Made by a program: the position numbers and the translations under genes. From positions 266,475-330,474 of the forward strand of contig NZ_NJDE01000008.1 of assembly GCF_002205895.1 (NCBI RefSeq): a stretch of DNA of 64,000 nt, in the 5' to 3' direction. This DNA is from Saccharibacillus sp. O23 (GTDB lineage Bacteria > Bacillota > Bacilli > Paenibacillales > Paenibacillaceae). Below, in pieces: positions 1 through 8,801 of the stretch. Numbering within the stretch: position 1 is the stretch's first letter; every line of letters begins with the position of its first letter. The notes under the pieces were generated by a model that saw only the letters and a list, made by a program, of their open reading frames with translations, was not told the DNA's origin and searched no databases.

Positions 1-234
1 TCCGTGCGCCATCGGCGGCACGCAGATATACACGGCATCCAATTCCTGCGCGTCCGCCATCTGGGTTACGCTTTCATAACCGGGCGCGTCGCCGTACCGA
101 ATCCCGAAGACGTCCCCTTTGTTTTTGCTGCTGCCGACGATTCCGACGATCTCCACATCTTCCGCGGCCGCGAGAATATCCGCGTGTTTGCCCGCAAACC
201 ATCCCGTACCCACGATTCCGATCTTCAGCGCCAT
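1..234 (-). CDS. Gfo/Idh/MocA-family dehydrogenase, N-terminal part
   Basis: The first 78 codons of an NAD(P)-dependent sugar or polyol dehydrogenase; the gene runs off the left edge. The protein opens MALKIGIVGTGWFAGKHAD, a Rossmann GxGxxxxxH fingerprint, and reaches DAVYICVPPMAHG, the conserved nucleotide-proximal strand of the family. The ATG at 234 is preferred over the in-frame ATG at 243 because the GAAGAGGGG ribosome binding site sits 9-11 bases before 234 but abuts 243. A perfect palindrome (327-357) lies about 95 bases upstream and may be its operator. The substrate cannot be told from this fragment. Confidence 0.85.
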   Translation of the reverse strand, partial: MALKIGIVGTGWFAGKHADILAAAEDVEIVGIVGSSKNKGDVFGIRYGDAPGYESVTQMADAQELDAVYICVPPMAHG

Positions 235-326
235 GCGCGTCATCCCCTCTTCCATCGCCGGCCTGCCGTGCTCCGGCGCTTCTCCTACTCGTATTCTGTA
301 CCACATAAAGGTAAGGTTACGCTCGT

Positions 327-357
327 CCGAAACGCGCTAGACCCGTGCGCGTTTCGG
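327..357. promoter_or_regulatory. Perfect 11-bp inverted repeat, candidate operator
   Basis: Arms CCGAAACGCGC and GCGCGTTTCGG are separated by 9 bases and lack a T-run, so a terminator is unlikely. It is the most structured element of the otherwise empty 235-567 interval and lies upstream of the leftward dehydrogenase. The GAAACG/CGTTTC core resembles LacI-type operators, but no cognate regulator is visible. Function is inference. Confidence 0.4.
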
Positions 358-567
358 CCAAACGTAAATCTACTGTCGAACCTGATACACAGTATTAGAT
401 TACCATGATTTTTCCGTAAAAATCCACCTGGTCCGCTTCCCGATTCGCCCGATTCGTTCGCTTTCTTCGCTGACGGGTCGCCGACGAAAAACGCGCCCGA
501 AAGATCGGACGCGCATCAGCCGGACATAAGTTCACGCGGTGCGCGTTCGCCGGATCGGCAAGCCGGA

Positions 568-1446
568 TCACGCCGAGCGGGCCGCCGATTGCCTGCGCGC
601 GAATTTCGCGATCAGGCCGCCCGACGGCGAGAACAGCAGGGCCAGAACGAACAGAATGCCGGCGACCGACACGATGCAGCCCGCGATCGACGCGTCCAGC
701 AGATAAGAAACGAGGTAGCCCGAGACCGCCGATACGATGCCGACCGCCACGCTGAGCCCGATCATCATGCCGAGCCGATGCGTGAGCAGATACGCCGTCG
801 CCGCCGGGATGATCAGCATGCCGACGACCAGAATCGCGCCGACGCTCTCGAACGACGAGACCGCCGTCATCGAGACCATCCCCATGAGCAGATAATGGAA
901 CAGCAGCACCGGAATGCCGCAGGCCGCGGCCATCGCCGGATCGAACGCGCAGATCTTGAACTGTTTGTAAAAAAGGCCGAGCAGCAGCAGGATGACGGTC
1001 AGCGTGATGCCGAGCATCGAGACCGCTCTCGGTCCCATCTCGGCGCCTCCGAGCGTCCACGTATCCCACGGCACGTAAGCGATCTCGCCGAACAGCACGC
1101 AGTCCAGATCCAGATCGATATGCTGCGCGTTCAAGCTGATCAGCAGCACGCCGACCGCGAACAGCGCGGTGAACACGATGCCGATCGACGCGTCCGATTG
1201 CAGGCCCGACGTTTGCAGCGTCTGGATAAGGAATACCGTAAGCAGGCCGAACACGGTGGCTCCCAGCAGCATCCACATCGAATCCCGCGTGCCGCTCATC
1301 AGGAACGCGATCGCGATTCCCGGCAGCACGGCATGGCTGATCGCGTCGCCGACCAGCGCCATCCGGCGCAGAATCAAGAAGCAGCCGAGAATCGAGCAGG
1401 CGCTCGCGACCAATACGGCGGTCAGGATGATCCAGAAATCCATCAT
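568..1446 (-). CDS. Metal ABC transporter permease (TroD/MntD type)
   Basis: A 292-residue ABC-3 family integral membrane permease, the second channel subunit of a manganese/zinc importer. It is almost entirely hydrophobic with about eight predicted membrane segments and carries the family stretch GDAISHAVLPGIAIAFLM near residue 35. It starts inside the last codons of the upstream permease gene (1443-1446 overlap), indicating translational coupling in a four-gene operon. A GGAGGGG site precedes two consecutive ATG codons and either could start. No clear terminator was found downstream. Mn versus Zn is settled mainly by the upstream MntR box, not by this subunit. Confidence 0.9.
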   Translation of the reverse strand: MMDFWIILTAVLVASACSILGCFLILRRMALVGDAISHAVLPGIAIAFLMSGTRDSMWMLLGATVFGLLTVFLIQTLQTSGLQSDASIGIVFTALFAVGVLLISLNAQHIDLDLDCVLFGEIAYVPWDTWTLGGAEMGPRAVSMLGITLTVILLLLGLFYKQFKICAFDPAMAAACGIPVLLFHYLLMGMVSMTAVSSFESVGAILVVGMLIIPAATAYLLTHRLGMMIGLSVAVGIVSAVSGYLVSYLLDASIAGCIVSVAGILFVLALLFSPSGGLIAKFARRQSAARSA

Positions 1447-2393
1447 CGGCGTTCCCCTCCTTCCGCGGCTTCCAGCGCGCCGCTTCTCTGCACGGCCGAG
1501 CGGGCATATTCCGCCCGAAGGCCCCGGCGGCGCAGGGCTCGCGACAACAGTCCGCGTCTCGGCGCCAGCAGGAGCGAGACCGCGAACAGCAGCGTCGCGG
1601 CCAAGACCGTCACGGGTCCGGTCGGAATGCCTTCGCCGAGCGTGCTGATCGCCGCGCCCGAAGCGCCGCTAAGCGCGCCGAACACCCCCGCGAACGCCAG
1701 CATCGCGGGCAGGCGATCCGTCCAATAACGCGCCGCGGCCGCCGGCGTGATCAGCAGGGCGGCGACCAGCACCACGCCGACCGCTTGAATGCCCGCTGCC
1801 ACCGCGACGGTGGTCAAGATCAGCAGGCCGTGTTCCAGCAGCGCGACAGGCAGCCCGATGCCGCGGGCGAAGCCCGGATCGAAGCTGATCAGCTTGAATT
1901 CTTTGAACAGCAGCATCGCGGCCGCGATCAACAGCACGGACACGCCCATCAGCGTATAGACGTCGCTCGTCACCATCGCGGCCGCCTGTCCGAACAGATA
2001 CTTGTCCAAGCCGCTCTGGCTGCCGCTTCCGCTGTGCTGGATATGGGTCAGCATCACGGTGCCGATGCCGAAGAAGAACGTCAGCACGATCCCCATCGCG
2101 GCGTCGGGCTTGATCTTCGACCAGCGCGAGATCGCGCTGACGCAGAAGACGGCGGCGACGCCCGCCAACAGCGCGCCGGCCAGAAACAGCCCGGCCGACT
2201 TCACTTCGTGCAGCATGAAGGCGACGCATACGCCGGGAAGAGCGGCATGCGCCAGCGTATCGCCGAGCAGGCTTTCCCGGCGCAGAAACGTAAAGCTGCC
2301 GATGACCCCGCTGCCCAGACCGAGCAGCGTGCAGCCCATCAGAATCCAGCGCGTATTCGGATCGCTCCACAACGAGATCAGCCAATCGAGCAT
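1443..2393 (-). CDS. Metal ABC transporter permease (TroC/MntC type)
   Basis: A 316-residue ABC-3 permease, paralogous to the next gene and its presumed partner in the membrane channel. It has alternating hydrophobic segments and the motif GDTLAHAALPGVCVAFML near residue 39, which aligns with the equivalent stretch of the downstream permease. The C-terminal end (about residues 280-316) is Arg-rich and cytoplasmic, longer than needed for the membrane core. The start is fixed by an AGAAGGAGGAG site seven bases before the ATG at 2393. It is second to last in the operon. Confidence 0.9.
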   Translation of the reverse strand: MLDWLISLWSDPNTRWILMGCTLLGLGSGVIGSFTFLRRESLLGDTLAHAALPGVCVAFMLHEVKSAGLFLAGALLAGVAAVFCVSAISRWSKIKPDAAMGIVLTFFFGIGTVMLTHIQHSGSGSQSGLDKYLFGQAAAMVTSDVYTLMGVSVLLIAAAMLLFKEFKLISFDPGFARGIGLPVALLEHGLLILTTVAVAAGIQAVGVVLVAALLITPAAAARYWTDRLPAMLAFAGVFGALSGASGAAISTLGEGIPTGPVTVLAATLLFAVSLLLAPRRGLLSRALRRRGLRAEYARSAVQRSGALEAAEGGERR

Positions 2394-2469
2394 GTCTTTC
2401 TCCTCCTTCTCCGCGAAAGCCGGGCGGCCGCCGCGGATTCGATTCGTTTTTTCGACCTGCTGCGCTTGT

Positions 2470-3243
2470 TCATTGGCGCACCACCGTTTCCCGGCCGTCG
2501 GCGCTGACGATCGCCAGTTTCCCGCCGTAAGTCTCGTGCAGCCGTTCCGGCGTGAACGTCGTTTCGACCGGGCCTTCGGCGATCAGCTTTTTGTTCAGCA
2601 GAAGCACATGATCGAAATACTCTTCGACGGTGGACAGATCATGATGCACGACCAGCACCGTTTTGCCCGCCCGCTTCAATTCGCCGAGCAGAGCGATGAT
2701 CGCTTTCTCCGTCGCCGCGTCCACGCCCGCGAACGGCTCGTCCATGAAATACAGGTCCGCTTCCTGCGCCAACGCGCGGGCCAGAAACACCCGCTGCTGT
2801 TGGCCGCCGGACAATTGGCTGATCTGCCGCCGGGCGAATTCGGCCATGCCGACTTTATCGAGCGTCGTCATCGCGAGCTCCTTCTCCCGGCGTCCCGGCC
2901 GTTTGATCCAGCCCAAGCGGCCGTAACGTCCCATCATGACGACGTCGAGCGCGTCCGTCGGGAAATCCCAATCGACGGACTCGCGCTGCGGCACGTAGCC
3001 GACGCGATCGCGCATCTTTTTGTACGAATCGCCGTAGATCGACACCTCGCCGGCGACCGACGGCACCAATCCCAATACCGCTTTGAGCAGCGTCGATTTG
3101 CCTGCCCCGTTCGGTCCGATCAGCGCGACCAGCTTGCCTTCCGGCAGCGTAAAACTCACGTCTTCGACGACCGCTTTCCGCTGATAAGCCACCGTGATGC
3201 CGGATACGGCGAGCGGCGGCGCCTGCTTCGCTTGCATGTTCAT
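2470..3243 (-). CDS. mntB: Metal ABC transporter ATP-binding protein (TroB/MntB type)
   Basis: A 257-residue cytoplasmic ATPase that drives manganese (or zinc) uptake. Walker A GPNGAGKST is at residues 43-51, the Q-loop follows in VGYVPQRESVDWDFP, the ABC signature LSGGQQQR is near residue 145, Walker B runs into MDEP, and the switch histidine is in VVHHDLSTV. The VDWDFP segment after the Q-loop is characteristic of the metal-importer ATPases. GAGGAGG lies ahead of the ATG at 3243. It sits 23 bases after the binding-protein gene and 76 bases before the first permease. Confidence 0.93.
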   Translation of the reverse strand: MNMQAKQAPPLAVSGITVAYQRKAVVEDVSFTLPEGKLVALIGPNGAGKSTLLKAVLGLVPSVAGEVSIYGDSYKKMRDRVGYVPQRESVDWDFPTDALDVVMMGRYGRLGWIKRPGRREKELAMTTLDKVGMAEFARRQISQLSGGQQQRVFLARALAQEADLYFMDEPFAGVDAATEKAIIALLGELKRAGKTVLVVHHDLSTVEEYFDHVLLLNKKLIAEGPVETTFTPERLHETYGGKLAIVSADGRETVVRQ

Positions 3244-3266
3244 GTTCGTGCCTCCTCTGTCCGAAT

Positions 3267-4271
3267 TTATCGTAACGCTTCCGCGATCGTATCCGCGTTG
3301 TGCTTGACCATGCCGATATACGTGCCTTCGTCCGTTCCCGGCTCGCCCATCGCGTCCGAGAACAGCTCGCCGCCGATCGCGACTTCGTGCCCCCGCTGCG
3401 CCGCGCCCGCGACGATCGCCTGCATCGAACGGGCCGGCAGGCTGGATTCCACGAACACCGCCCGGATCCCGCGCTCCACCAGATAATCGCGCAGCGTGCT
3501 GACGTCTCTCGCCCCGAACTCCGCGGCCGTGCTGATCCCTTGCAGCCCGACGACTTCGACGCCGTACGCCCGTCCGAAATAACCGAACGCGTCATGCGCG
3601 GTCACCAGTACCCGGCCTTCTTGCGGAATCTCGTCCATGCGGTTCTGCACGTACCGATGCAGCTCTTCGAGTTCGTTCAGATAACGTTCGCCCTGCTCCC
3701 GGTAGCGCTCGGCGTTCGCCGGGTCTTCGCGCATCAAGGTCTCTTGTACCGTCTTCGCCGCGCTCGTCCAGAGCTGCACGTCGAACCAGACATGCGGATC
3801 GTATTCGCCGCTTTCGCCTTCACCGGTGCCGATCAGCCGATCTCTCGGCATCTGCTCCGTGACGGCGACCACCGGTTTTTGCGCCGCCATCTTTTCGAGA
3901 ATCCGCGTCATGTTGCCTTCCAGATGCAGACCGCCGTAGAAGATGATCGCGGCCCGGTCCAACTTGCGGATGTCGCCCTGCGAAGCTTTGAACAAATGGG
4001 GATCGACCCCCGGTCCCATCAAGGTCGTCACTTCGACATGCTCGCCGCCGATCTCGCGCGCCGCGTCCGCTACCATACCGGTGGTCGCGGTAATCCTCAG
4101 CCTGCCGTCTTCGCTCATGCCTTGAGCGATACCGTTTGCGGAGCAGCCGGCCAGCAGCAGCGCGAGCAGCAGCAGCGGCATCCAGACGATCCGGCTGACG
4201 TTTCGCCTTCCGCGCTCGGCAGCGAATGCCGGTATGCGAGTTTCGTCGGTCGTTGTTGCGCTTGTGTTCAT
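3267..4271 (-). CDS. mntA: Metal-binding lipoprotein of ABC importer (TroA/MntA type)
   Basis: A 334-residue cluster A-I solute-binding lipoprotein that captures divalent metal outside the membrane. The long signal peptide ends in LLLAGC, making Cys43 the lipidation site. Presumed ligands are His92 (GVDPH), His160 (YDPHVWFD), His226 (TAHDAFGYF) and Asp306 (LFSDAMG). The third ligand is His as in Treponema TroA, not Glu as in streptococcal PsaA, so both Zn and Mn binding are possible. It is the first gene of the operon, with AAGGAGG before ATG 4271. The MntR-type operator 100 bases upstream argues for manganese as the physiological signal. Confidence 0.92.
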   Translation of the reverse strand: MNTSATTTDETRIPAFAAERGRRNVSRIVWMPLLLLALLLAGCSANGIAQGMSEDGRLRITATTGMVADAAREIGGEHVEVTTLMGPGVDPHLFKASQGDIRKLDRAAIIFYGGLHLEGNMTRILEKMAAQKPVVAVTEQMPRDRLIGTGEGESGEYDPHVWFDVQLWTSAAKTVQETLMREDPANAERYREQGERYLNELEELHRYVQNRMDEIPQEGRVLVTAHDAFGYFGRAYGVEVVGLQGISTAAEFGARDVSTLRDYLVERGIRAVFVESSLPARSMQAIVAGAAQRGHEVAIGGELFSDAMGEPGTDEGTYIGMVKHNADTIAEALR

Positions 4272-4369
4272 TCGTTCCTCCTTCCCGGCTTTCGCCGATC
4301 ACCCTCTGTAAACTTTTCCATACGCTAATTTTTTTTCTTCAAGACTTTTTATTTCTTTAAACTAAAAAT

Positions 4370-4413
4370 GTTTCCTTGAGGCAAATTTTAAAATAAATCG
4401 GGCTTTTTCGCAA
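4370..4413 (-). promoter_or_regulatory. mntA promoter with MntR operator
   Basis: Read on the minus strand, TTGCGA (4413-4408) and TAAAAT (4390-4385) are spaced by exactly 17 bases. Overlapping the -10 box and start point is TTTGCCTCAAGGAAAC (4385-4370), very close to the known Bacillus MntR box. An MntR-Mn complex here would block initiation when manganese is plentiful. The box is seen directly; regulation is inferred from the DtxR/MntR literature. Confidence 0.85.
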
Positions 4414-4441
4414 GTCCTCTTCTCGGCCGACAGACAAAAAA

Positions 4442-4473
4442 AAGCCCTGCTTTCTCGAAAGAAAGCAAGGCTT
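4442..4473 (-). terminator. Rho-independent terminator after PBP2 gene
   Basis: AAGCCTTGCTTTC and GAAAGCAGGGCTT form a stem with a short TTTCGA loop, followed on the minus strand by eight T residues. It lies 28 bases beyond the stop at 4501 and insulates the PBP2 gene from the mnt promoter. Confidence 0.9.
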
Positions 4474-4500
4474 GGGGTTGTTGGTCCGGTTTGAATATCG

Positions 4501-6549
4501 TTATTCGCCGTCCGAAGCGGCATCGGCATTCGTATCCTGCTGATTTTTCTTCGGCACGCCGTCGAGTCCGTATTCTTCGTCGTAAGCGTCGAAGATCGCG
4601 CGCGCGATCGGCGCGGCGCTCTCGGAACCGAAGCCGCCTTCCGGCACCATGACGGCGACGGCCAGTTTGGGGTTCTCGCGCGGCGCATAAGCGATAAAGA
4701 CGCCGTTATCGACTTGTTTGCCGTTTACGTCTTGCGTAGACGTACCTGTCTTACGCGCAAAGTTGTCTTTGTACGCAAAATCTCCGAAAGAATCATCGAC
4801 CTTTGTACGCATACCGTCCTGAATAATGTCCCAATATTTATCCGGGAATGACACTTGGTCCAGCACTTTCGGCGGAATCGGCTTCACGACGTTGCCTTCG
4901 GAATCCAAGATGGCGCTGACCAGATGCGGCTCCATACGCTTGCCGCGATTGGCGAGCATCGTCGTATACTGCGCCAACTGCATCGTCGTATATTTGCCTT
5001 TTTGCCCGAACGACGCGAAGACCATACGCGATAACGCGCTGCCGCTGCCTTCGTTCGTTTTGAGGTAATCGGCAGATCCCGCCCATTCGCCCGGCAGATC
5101 GACGCCCGTTTTGACGCCGAGACCGAATTCATGCATATGTTTGTCCCAGATGTTCAAGGATTCGGCGCCGTCGCGCAGGAAGAAACGTTCGCCGATCATC
5201 TTGACCATGAACGTATTGGAAGATTTCTCGATCGCGCGGCTCGGCCCCATGCCTCCGTAAGCATGACTTCCGGCATTGCGGATCTTATCGTCTCCTTTGC
5301 CGTATGCGGCGATGCCGGTATCGACATAGTACGTCGACGGCGTAATCAGGCCTTCTTCCAACCCGATCAGTACCGACAAAGGCTTGATCGTCGAACCGAG
5401 ATAGACGACGGATTCGGCTTTTTTACCGGTATCGTTCGTCGGCTTGGCACGAATCGCGCCGTTGAGATACGCATATTCGACCGCTTTGGCGTTAGCGTTG
5501 CTGATCGAACCGGTGCGGTACACGTTCGGATCGAGATCCGGCAGATTCGCCATCGCGACCACGTTGCCGGTATCGACTTCCATCGCGACGGCCGTCGCGG
5601 AGATCGCTTTGGGAAGTTTGGCTAACTGCTGCCTCATCGCGTCTTCCGTTTTCATCTGAATGCTTTTGTTGATCGTGCTTTTGATATCGTAACCTTTGAC
5701 CGGCGGCACGATCTCTTCGACGCCCGACGCCGTGTTTTTCGCGTTGACGCCGATCTTGCGATACCCGTTTTTGCCGCGAAGTTCTTTTTGATACTGCTGT
5801 TCGAGACCGAAATAACCGACGTTCTCGGTACGGCTGTACATCAGGCCTTCGTCCGTCTGTTTTTTCAAACCGGCGGCGATGTTTTTGTACATGTCGATCT
5901 TGCTGTCTTTGCCGCTGACCGACCCGAATTTTTTGACGTAGCCGATCGTTTGAACGGCCACGGTTTCCGGGTCGTAACGGCGCAGCGTTTCTTCGACGAC
6001 GTCGAAGGTCAGGATGCCTTTGTATTTATTTTTGTTTTCTTTGAAATACGCCACTTCTTCATTGCTTAACCCGACTTTCGCCAGCCTCGCGGTATATCCG
6101 TAGCTGTAAATGTTGTCGAAATCGAGCAGATCTGGTTTGCCCCATTCTTCGAAGGTCGGATTCGCGATCTGCGAATCGCCTTTCTCCGCGAACACTTGCA
6201 GCACTTCGCGCAGCGCGGCATCCAGCTTAGGGCGATCCTTCAATCCTTCCCCTTCGGTAAAATCTTTTTCGAACGTGATATAGAGCGATTGCGTCGGTTC
6301 GGAATAAGCCAGTTTAGCCCCGTCCGCCGAAAAGATCGTCCCGCGCACCGGCTTCAAAGGAATATCTTGAGTCGCGCGTTCTTTGGCTTCTTGTTGGAGT
6401 TTCGGCGCCTCCACGAATTGAAGCGACGCGGTTCGAATAATGATCGCCGAAAACACGACAAACACCACAAAAAAGAGCAGGCTCATCCGCACGCTGAAAT
6501 TCCGGCGGCTGCGGTGATCGTCCCGTTCTTCTTTTGACCAAATCTTCAT
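4501..6549 (-). CDS. Class B penicillin-binding protein 2 (D,D-transpeptidase), copy 1
   Basis: A 682-residue membrane-anchored peptidoglycan transpeptidase. A basic N-terminus precedes one membrane anchor (about 20-40), then a dimerisation/pedestal domain starting near PVRGTIFSADG (68-77), then the transpeptidase domain with all three active-site motifs: STIK (386-389, nucleophile Ser386), SSN (443-445) and KTGT (600-603). Length and layout match MrdA/PBP2 of rod-shaped Bacillota (PbpA/PbpH type), which elongate the side wall. It has its own AAGGAGG site, and a terminator separates it from the upstream paralogue, so it is probably transcribed separately. The gene symbol is left open because two copies exist. 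Confidence 0.92.
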   Translation of the reverse strand: MKIWSKEERDDHRSRRNFSVRMSLLFFVVFVVFSAIIIRTASLQFVEAPKLQQEAKERATQDIPLKPVRGTIFSADGAKLAYSEPTQSLYITFEKDFTEGEGLKDRPKLDAALREVLQVFAEKGDSQIANPTFEEWGKPDLLDFDNIYSYGYTARLAKVGLSNEEVAYFKENKNKYKGILTFDVVEETLRRYDPETVAVQTIGYVKKFGSVSGKDSKIDMYKNIAAGLKKQTDEGLMYSRTENVGYFGLEQQYQKELRGKNGYRKIGVNAKNTASGVEEIVPPVKGYDIKSTINKSIQMKTEDAMRQQLAKLPKAISATAVAMEVDTGNVVAMANLPDLDPNVYRTGSISNANAKAVEYAYLNGAIRAKPTNDTGKKAESVVYLGSTIKPLSVLIGLEEGLITPSTYYVDTGIAAYGKGDDKIRNAGSHAYGGMGPSRAIEKSSNTFMVKMIGERFFLRDGAESLNIWDKHMHEFGLGVKTGVDLPGEWAGSADYLKTNEGSGSALSRMVFASFGQKGKYTTMQLAQYTTMLANRGKRMEPHLVSAILDSEGNVVKPIPPKVLDQVSFPDKYWDIIQDGMRTKVDDSFGDFAYKDNFARKTGTSTQDVNGKQVDNGVFIAYAPRENPKLAVAVMVPEGGFGSESAAPIARAIFDAYDEEYGLDGVPKKNQQDTNADAASDGE

Positions 6550-6570
6550 TTCATCCTCCTTGATCGGCAG

Positions 6571-6602
6571 AAAAAGGCGCTCTTTCGACAGAGCGCCTTT
6601 TC
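6571..6602. terminator. Bidirectional terminator between the PBP2 paralogues
   Basis: AGGCGCTCT/AGAGCGCCT arms flank a short TTCGAC-type loop with A-run and T-run on opposite sides, so it can stop transcripts in both directions. It ends the 6682-8751 gene and implies a separate promoter for the 4501-6549 gene. Confidence 0.85.
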
Positions 6603-6681
6603 CGCCGTTTCCGAATTTATCAGCATTCGAAGCGGTGCTGCTTCCGTACTATTCGATTAAACGCGCGCGGTTTCCGTTTCG

Positions 6682-8751
6682 TTACGGATTTTGCGTCTGC
6701 GCGTTCGGATCGGCCGTGCCGTCGGTATTGGTCTGCGGCAGCGACTTCTTCGGTACGCCGTCCAGTCCGTATTCGTAATCGTACGCATCGAAGATCTTCC
6801 GCGCGATCGGCGCGGCGCTCTGCGAACCGAATCCGCCTTCCGGCACGACGACCGCGACGGCGAGTTTCGGATTTTCGCGCGGGGCAAAGGCGACGAATAC
6901 GCCGTTATCGATATCCGTTCCGCGAATATGCTGCGTAGACGTACCGGTTTTGCGCGCGAAGTCGTAAGGGAAGCCGTCGAAGGTACCGTCCAGTTTGGTG
7001 TTCATGCCTTTCTGGATCAGGTCCCAATACTCGCTCGAGTATTCGGCTTTGTTCAATACTTCGCGCTTCGCTTGATACACGACGGTTCCTTTGGAATCGG
7101 TGATCTTATCCACGATATGCGGCTTCAGACGCTCCCCGCGGTTCGCCAACATGGTGACGTATTGGGCAAGCTGCATGGTCGTGTATTTGCCCTGCTGTCC
7201 GAAAGACGCATACGCCATCCGTGTCAGCAAGCTTTCTTTGGTATTCGTGTAGTCCGTGGTACCGGATTGTTCGCCGGGCAGATCGACTTCGGTCGGCACG
7301 CCGAGTCCGAACTCGTTCATATGCTTGGTCCATACGTCGATGACGCCCGATCCGTATTTGTCCAACAGAGGCTTGCCGACCATGTCGATCATGAACGTAT
7401 TGGAAGACTCTTGAATCGCCGTTCGCGGGTTGATATAGCCCAGATAGTGTCCCCCGGCGTTCTTGATCCCTTTCTTGTCGGCTTTGTTGAGATAAGTGAT
7501 CCCGTCGTCGAAGTAAGTCGATCCGGGATTGAACAAGCCTTCTTTGAGACCGATCAATACCGACAGCGGCTTGATCGTCGACCCCATGTATACGACGGAT
7601 TCGGCTTTGTTCCGCTTATCGTCCGGCGCTTTGGCGCGGATCGTACCGTTTACGTACAAATTTTCGATCTCGTTGTAATGGTCCGCCGAGATGCTGCCCG
7701 CGTTGTAATAGTTGGCATCGAAATCCGGCATGCTCGCCATCGCGACGACTTTGCCGGTATCGACTTCCATCGCTACGGCGAAACCGGTCGACACGTAAGG
7801 CTTGGTGCTTCGCAGCACGCGGATTTGATCCGAAATCGCTTTTTCCGTCTGCGTTTGCACGTTTTTATTGATGCTCAGCCAGACGTCGTCGCCTTTTTGC
7901 GGAGCGACGATCTGTTCCGTACCGCCTTCTTTGGCCATGCTCTGCGGCGTGATTTCGATCCGCTTGTAGCCGTTCTTGCCCCGAAGATATTTTTGGTACT
8001 CTTGTTCCACCCCGTAATAACCGACAATTTCGTCTTCGAGATATTGAACGCTCGGATCGGGATTGGTCTTCTGCTCCTGGTAGATGTCCTGATAGAACTG
8101 GAAGTTCTTGTTCTCGCGCACCGATTTGAACTTCGAGAGATAACCGACCGTCTGTACGGCCACCGAATCGGGATCGTACGCGCGCGTGGTCTCTTCGACG
8201 ACGTCGAGCGTCAGCACGCCTTTGAACATATTTTTGTTTTCTTTGAAATAAGCGACTTCTTGCTCGTTCAAGTTCGTGAGAATCTTGCGCGGCATATAGC
8301 CGTAATGCTTGATGTTCTCCAGATCGAGCCGATCTTTGCCCAACATTTCTTCCAAAGTCGGCTGTTCGCCGGACGGATTCAGTTCTTTGTGCTTGGCGAG
8401 CAGTCGGTTGACCGCTTCTTTGACTTCCGGACGGTTCTTGACTCCCGCTTCGTCGTTCGAGAAATTTTTCAACGGCGTAGCGTACAACGTCTGCGTCGGC
8501 ATCGAATACGCGATCGGTACCTTATCCGCCGAGTAGATCGTGCCGCGCACCGGCTGCATCGGAATATCGCGCGTGGCCTGACTCACGGCTTCTTCTTTCA
8601 ATTGCGGCCCTTCGACGAATTGCAGCATGGCCGTCCGGACGATAATCACGGAGAAAATGACGAACACGCTGAAAAAAAACAAATTAAGCCGCAGCCCGAA
8701 GCTGCGTTGACGACGCACTTCCTGCTCCCGGTCTTTATCCTGCACTTTCAT
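6682..8751 (-). CDS. Class B penicillin-binding protein 2 (D,D-transpeptidase), copy 2
   Basis: A 689-residue paralogue of the neighbouring PBP2, collinear over its whole length. It has one N-terminal membrane anchor (about 20-40), PVRGTIYSADK at 68-78, and a transpeptidase domain with STIK (391-394), SSN (449-451) and KTGT (601-604). Many blocks are identical between the copies (for example VAYFKENKN and LAQYTTMLANRG-like segments differing by one residue), consistent with tandem duplication followed by divergence. Both C-terminal tails end in short hydrophilic N/Q/D-rich extensions. All catalytic residues are intact, so both should be active; division of labour is unknown. Confidence 0.92.
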   Translation of the reverse strand: MKVQDKDREQEVRRQRSFGLRLNLFFFSVFVIFSVIIVRTAMLQFVEGPQLKEEAVSQATRDIPMQPVRGTIYSADKVPIAYSMPTQTLYATPLKNFSNDEAGVKNRPEVKEAVNRLLAKHKELNPSGEQPTLEEMLGKDRLDLENIKHYGYMPRKILTNLNEQEVAYFKENKNMFKGVLTLDVVEETTRAYDPDSVAVQTVGYLSKFKSVRENKNFQFYQDIYQEQKTNPDPSVQYLEDEIVGYYGVEQEYQKYLRGKNGYKRIEITPQSMAKEGGTEQIVAPQKGDDVWLSINKNVQTQTEKAISDQIRVLRSTKPYVSTGFAVAMEVDTGKVVAMASMPDFDANYYNAGSISADHYNEIENLYVNGTIRAKAPDDKRNKAESVVYMGSTIKPLSVLIGLKEGLFNPGSTYFDDGITYLNKADKKGIKNAGGHYLGYINPRTAIQESSNTFMIDMVGKPLLDKYGSGVIDVWTKHMNEFGLGVPTEVDLPGEQSGTTDYTNTKESLLTRMAYASFGQQGKYTTMQLAQYVTMLANRGERLKPHIVDKITDSKGTVVYQAKREVLNKAEYSSEYWDLIQKGMNTKLDGTFDGFPYDFARKTGTSTQHIRGTDIDNGVFVAFAPRENPKLAVAVVVPEGGFGSQSAAPIARKIFDAYDYEYGLDGVPKKSLPQTNTDGTADPNAQTQNP

Positions 8752-8801
8752 GGGCGCCTCCTCTTGATGTTTCCTTTAAGCTGCGTAAGGCGATGCCGCG
8801 G

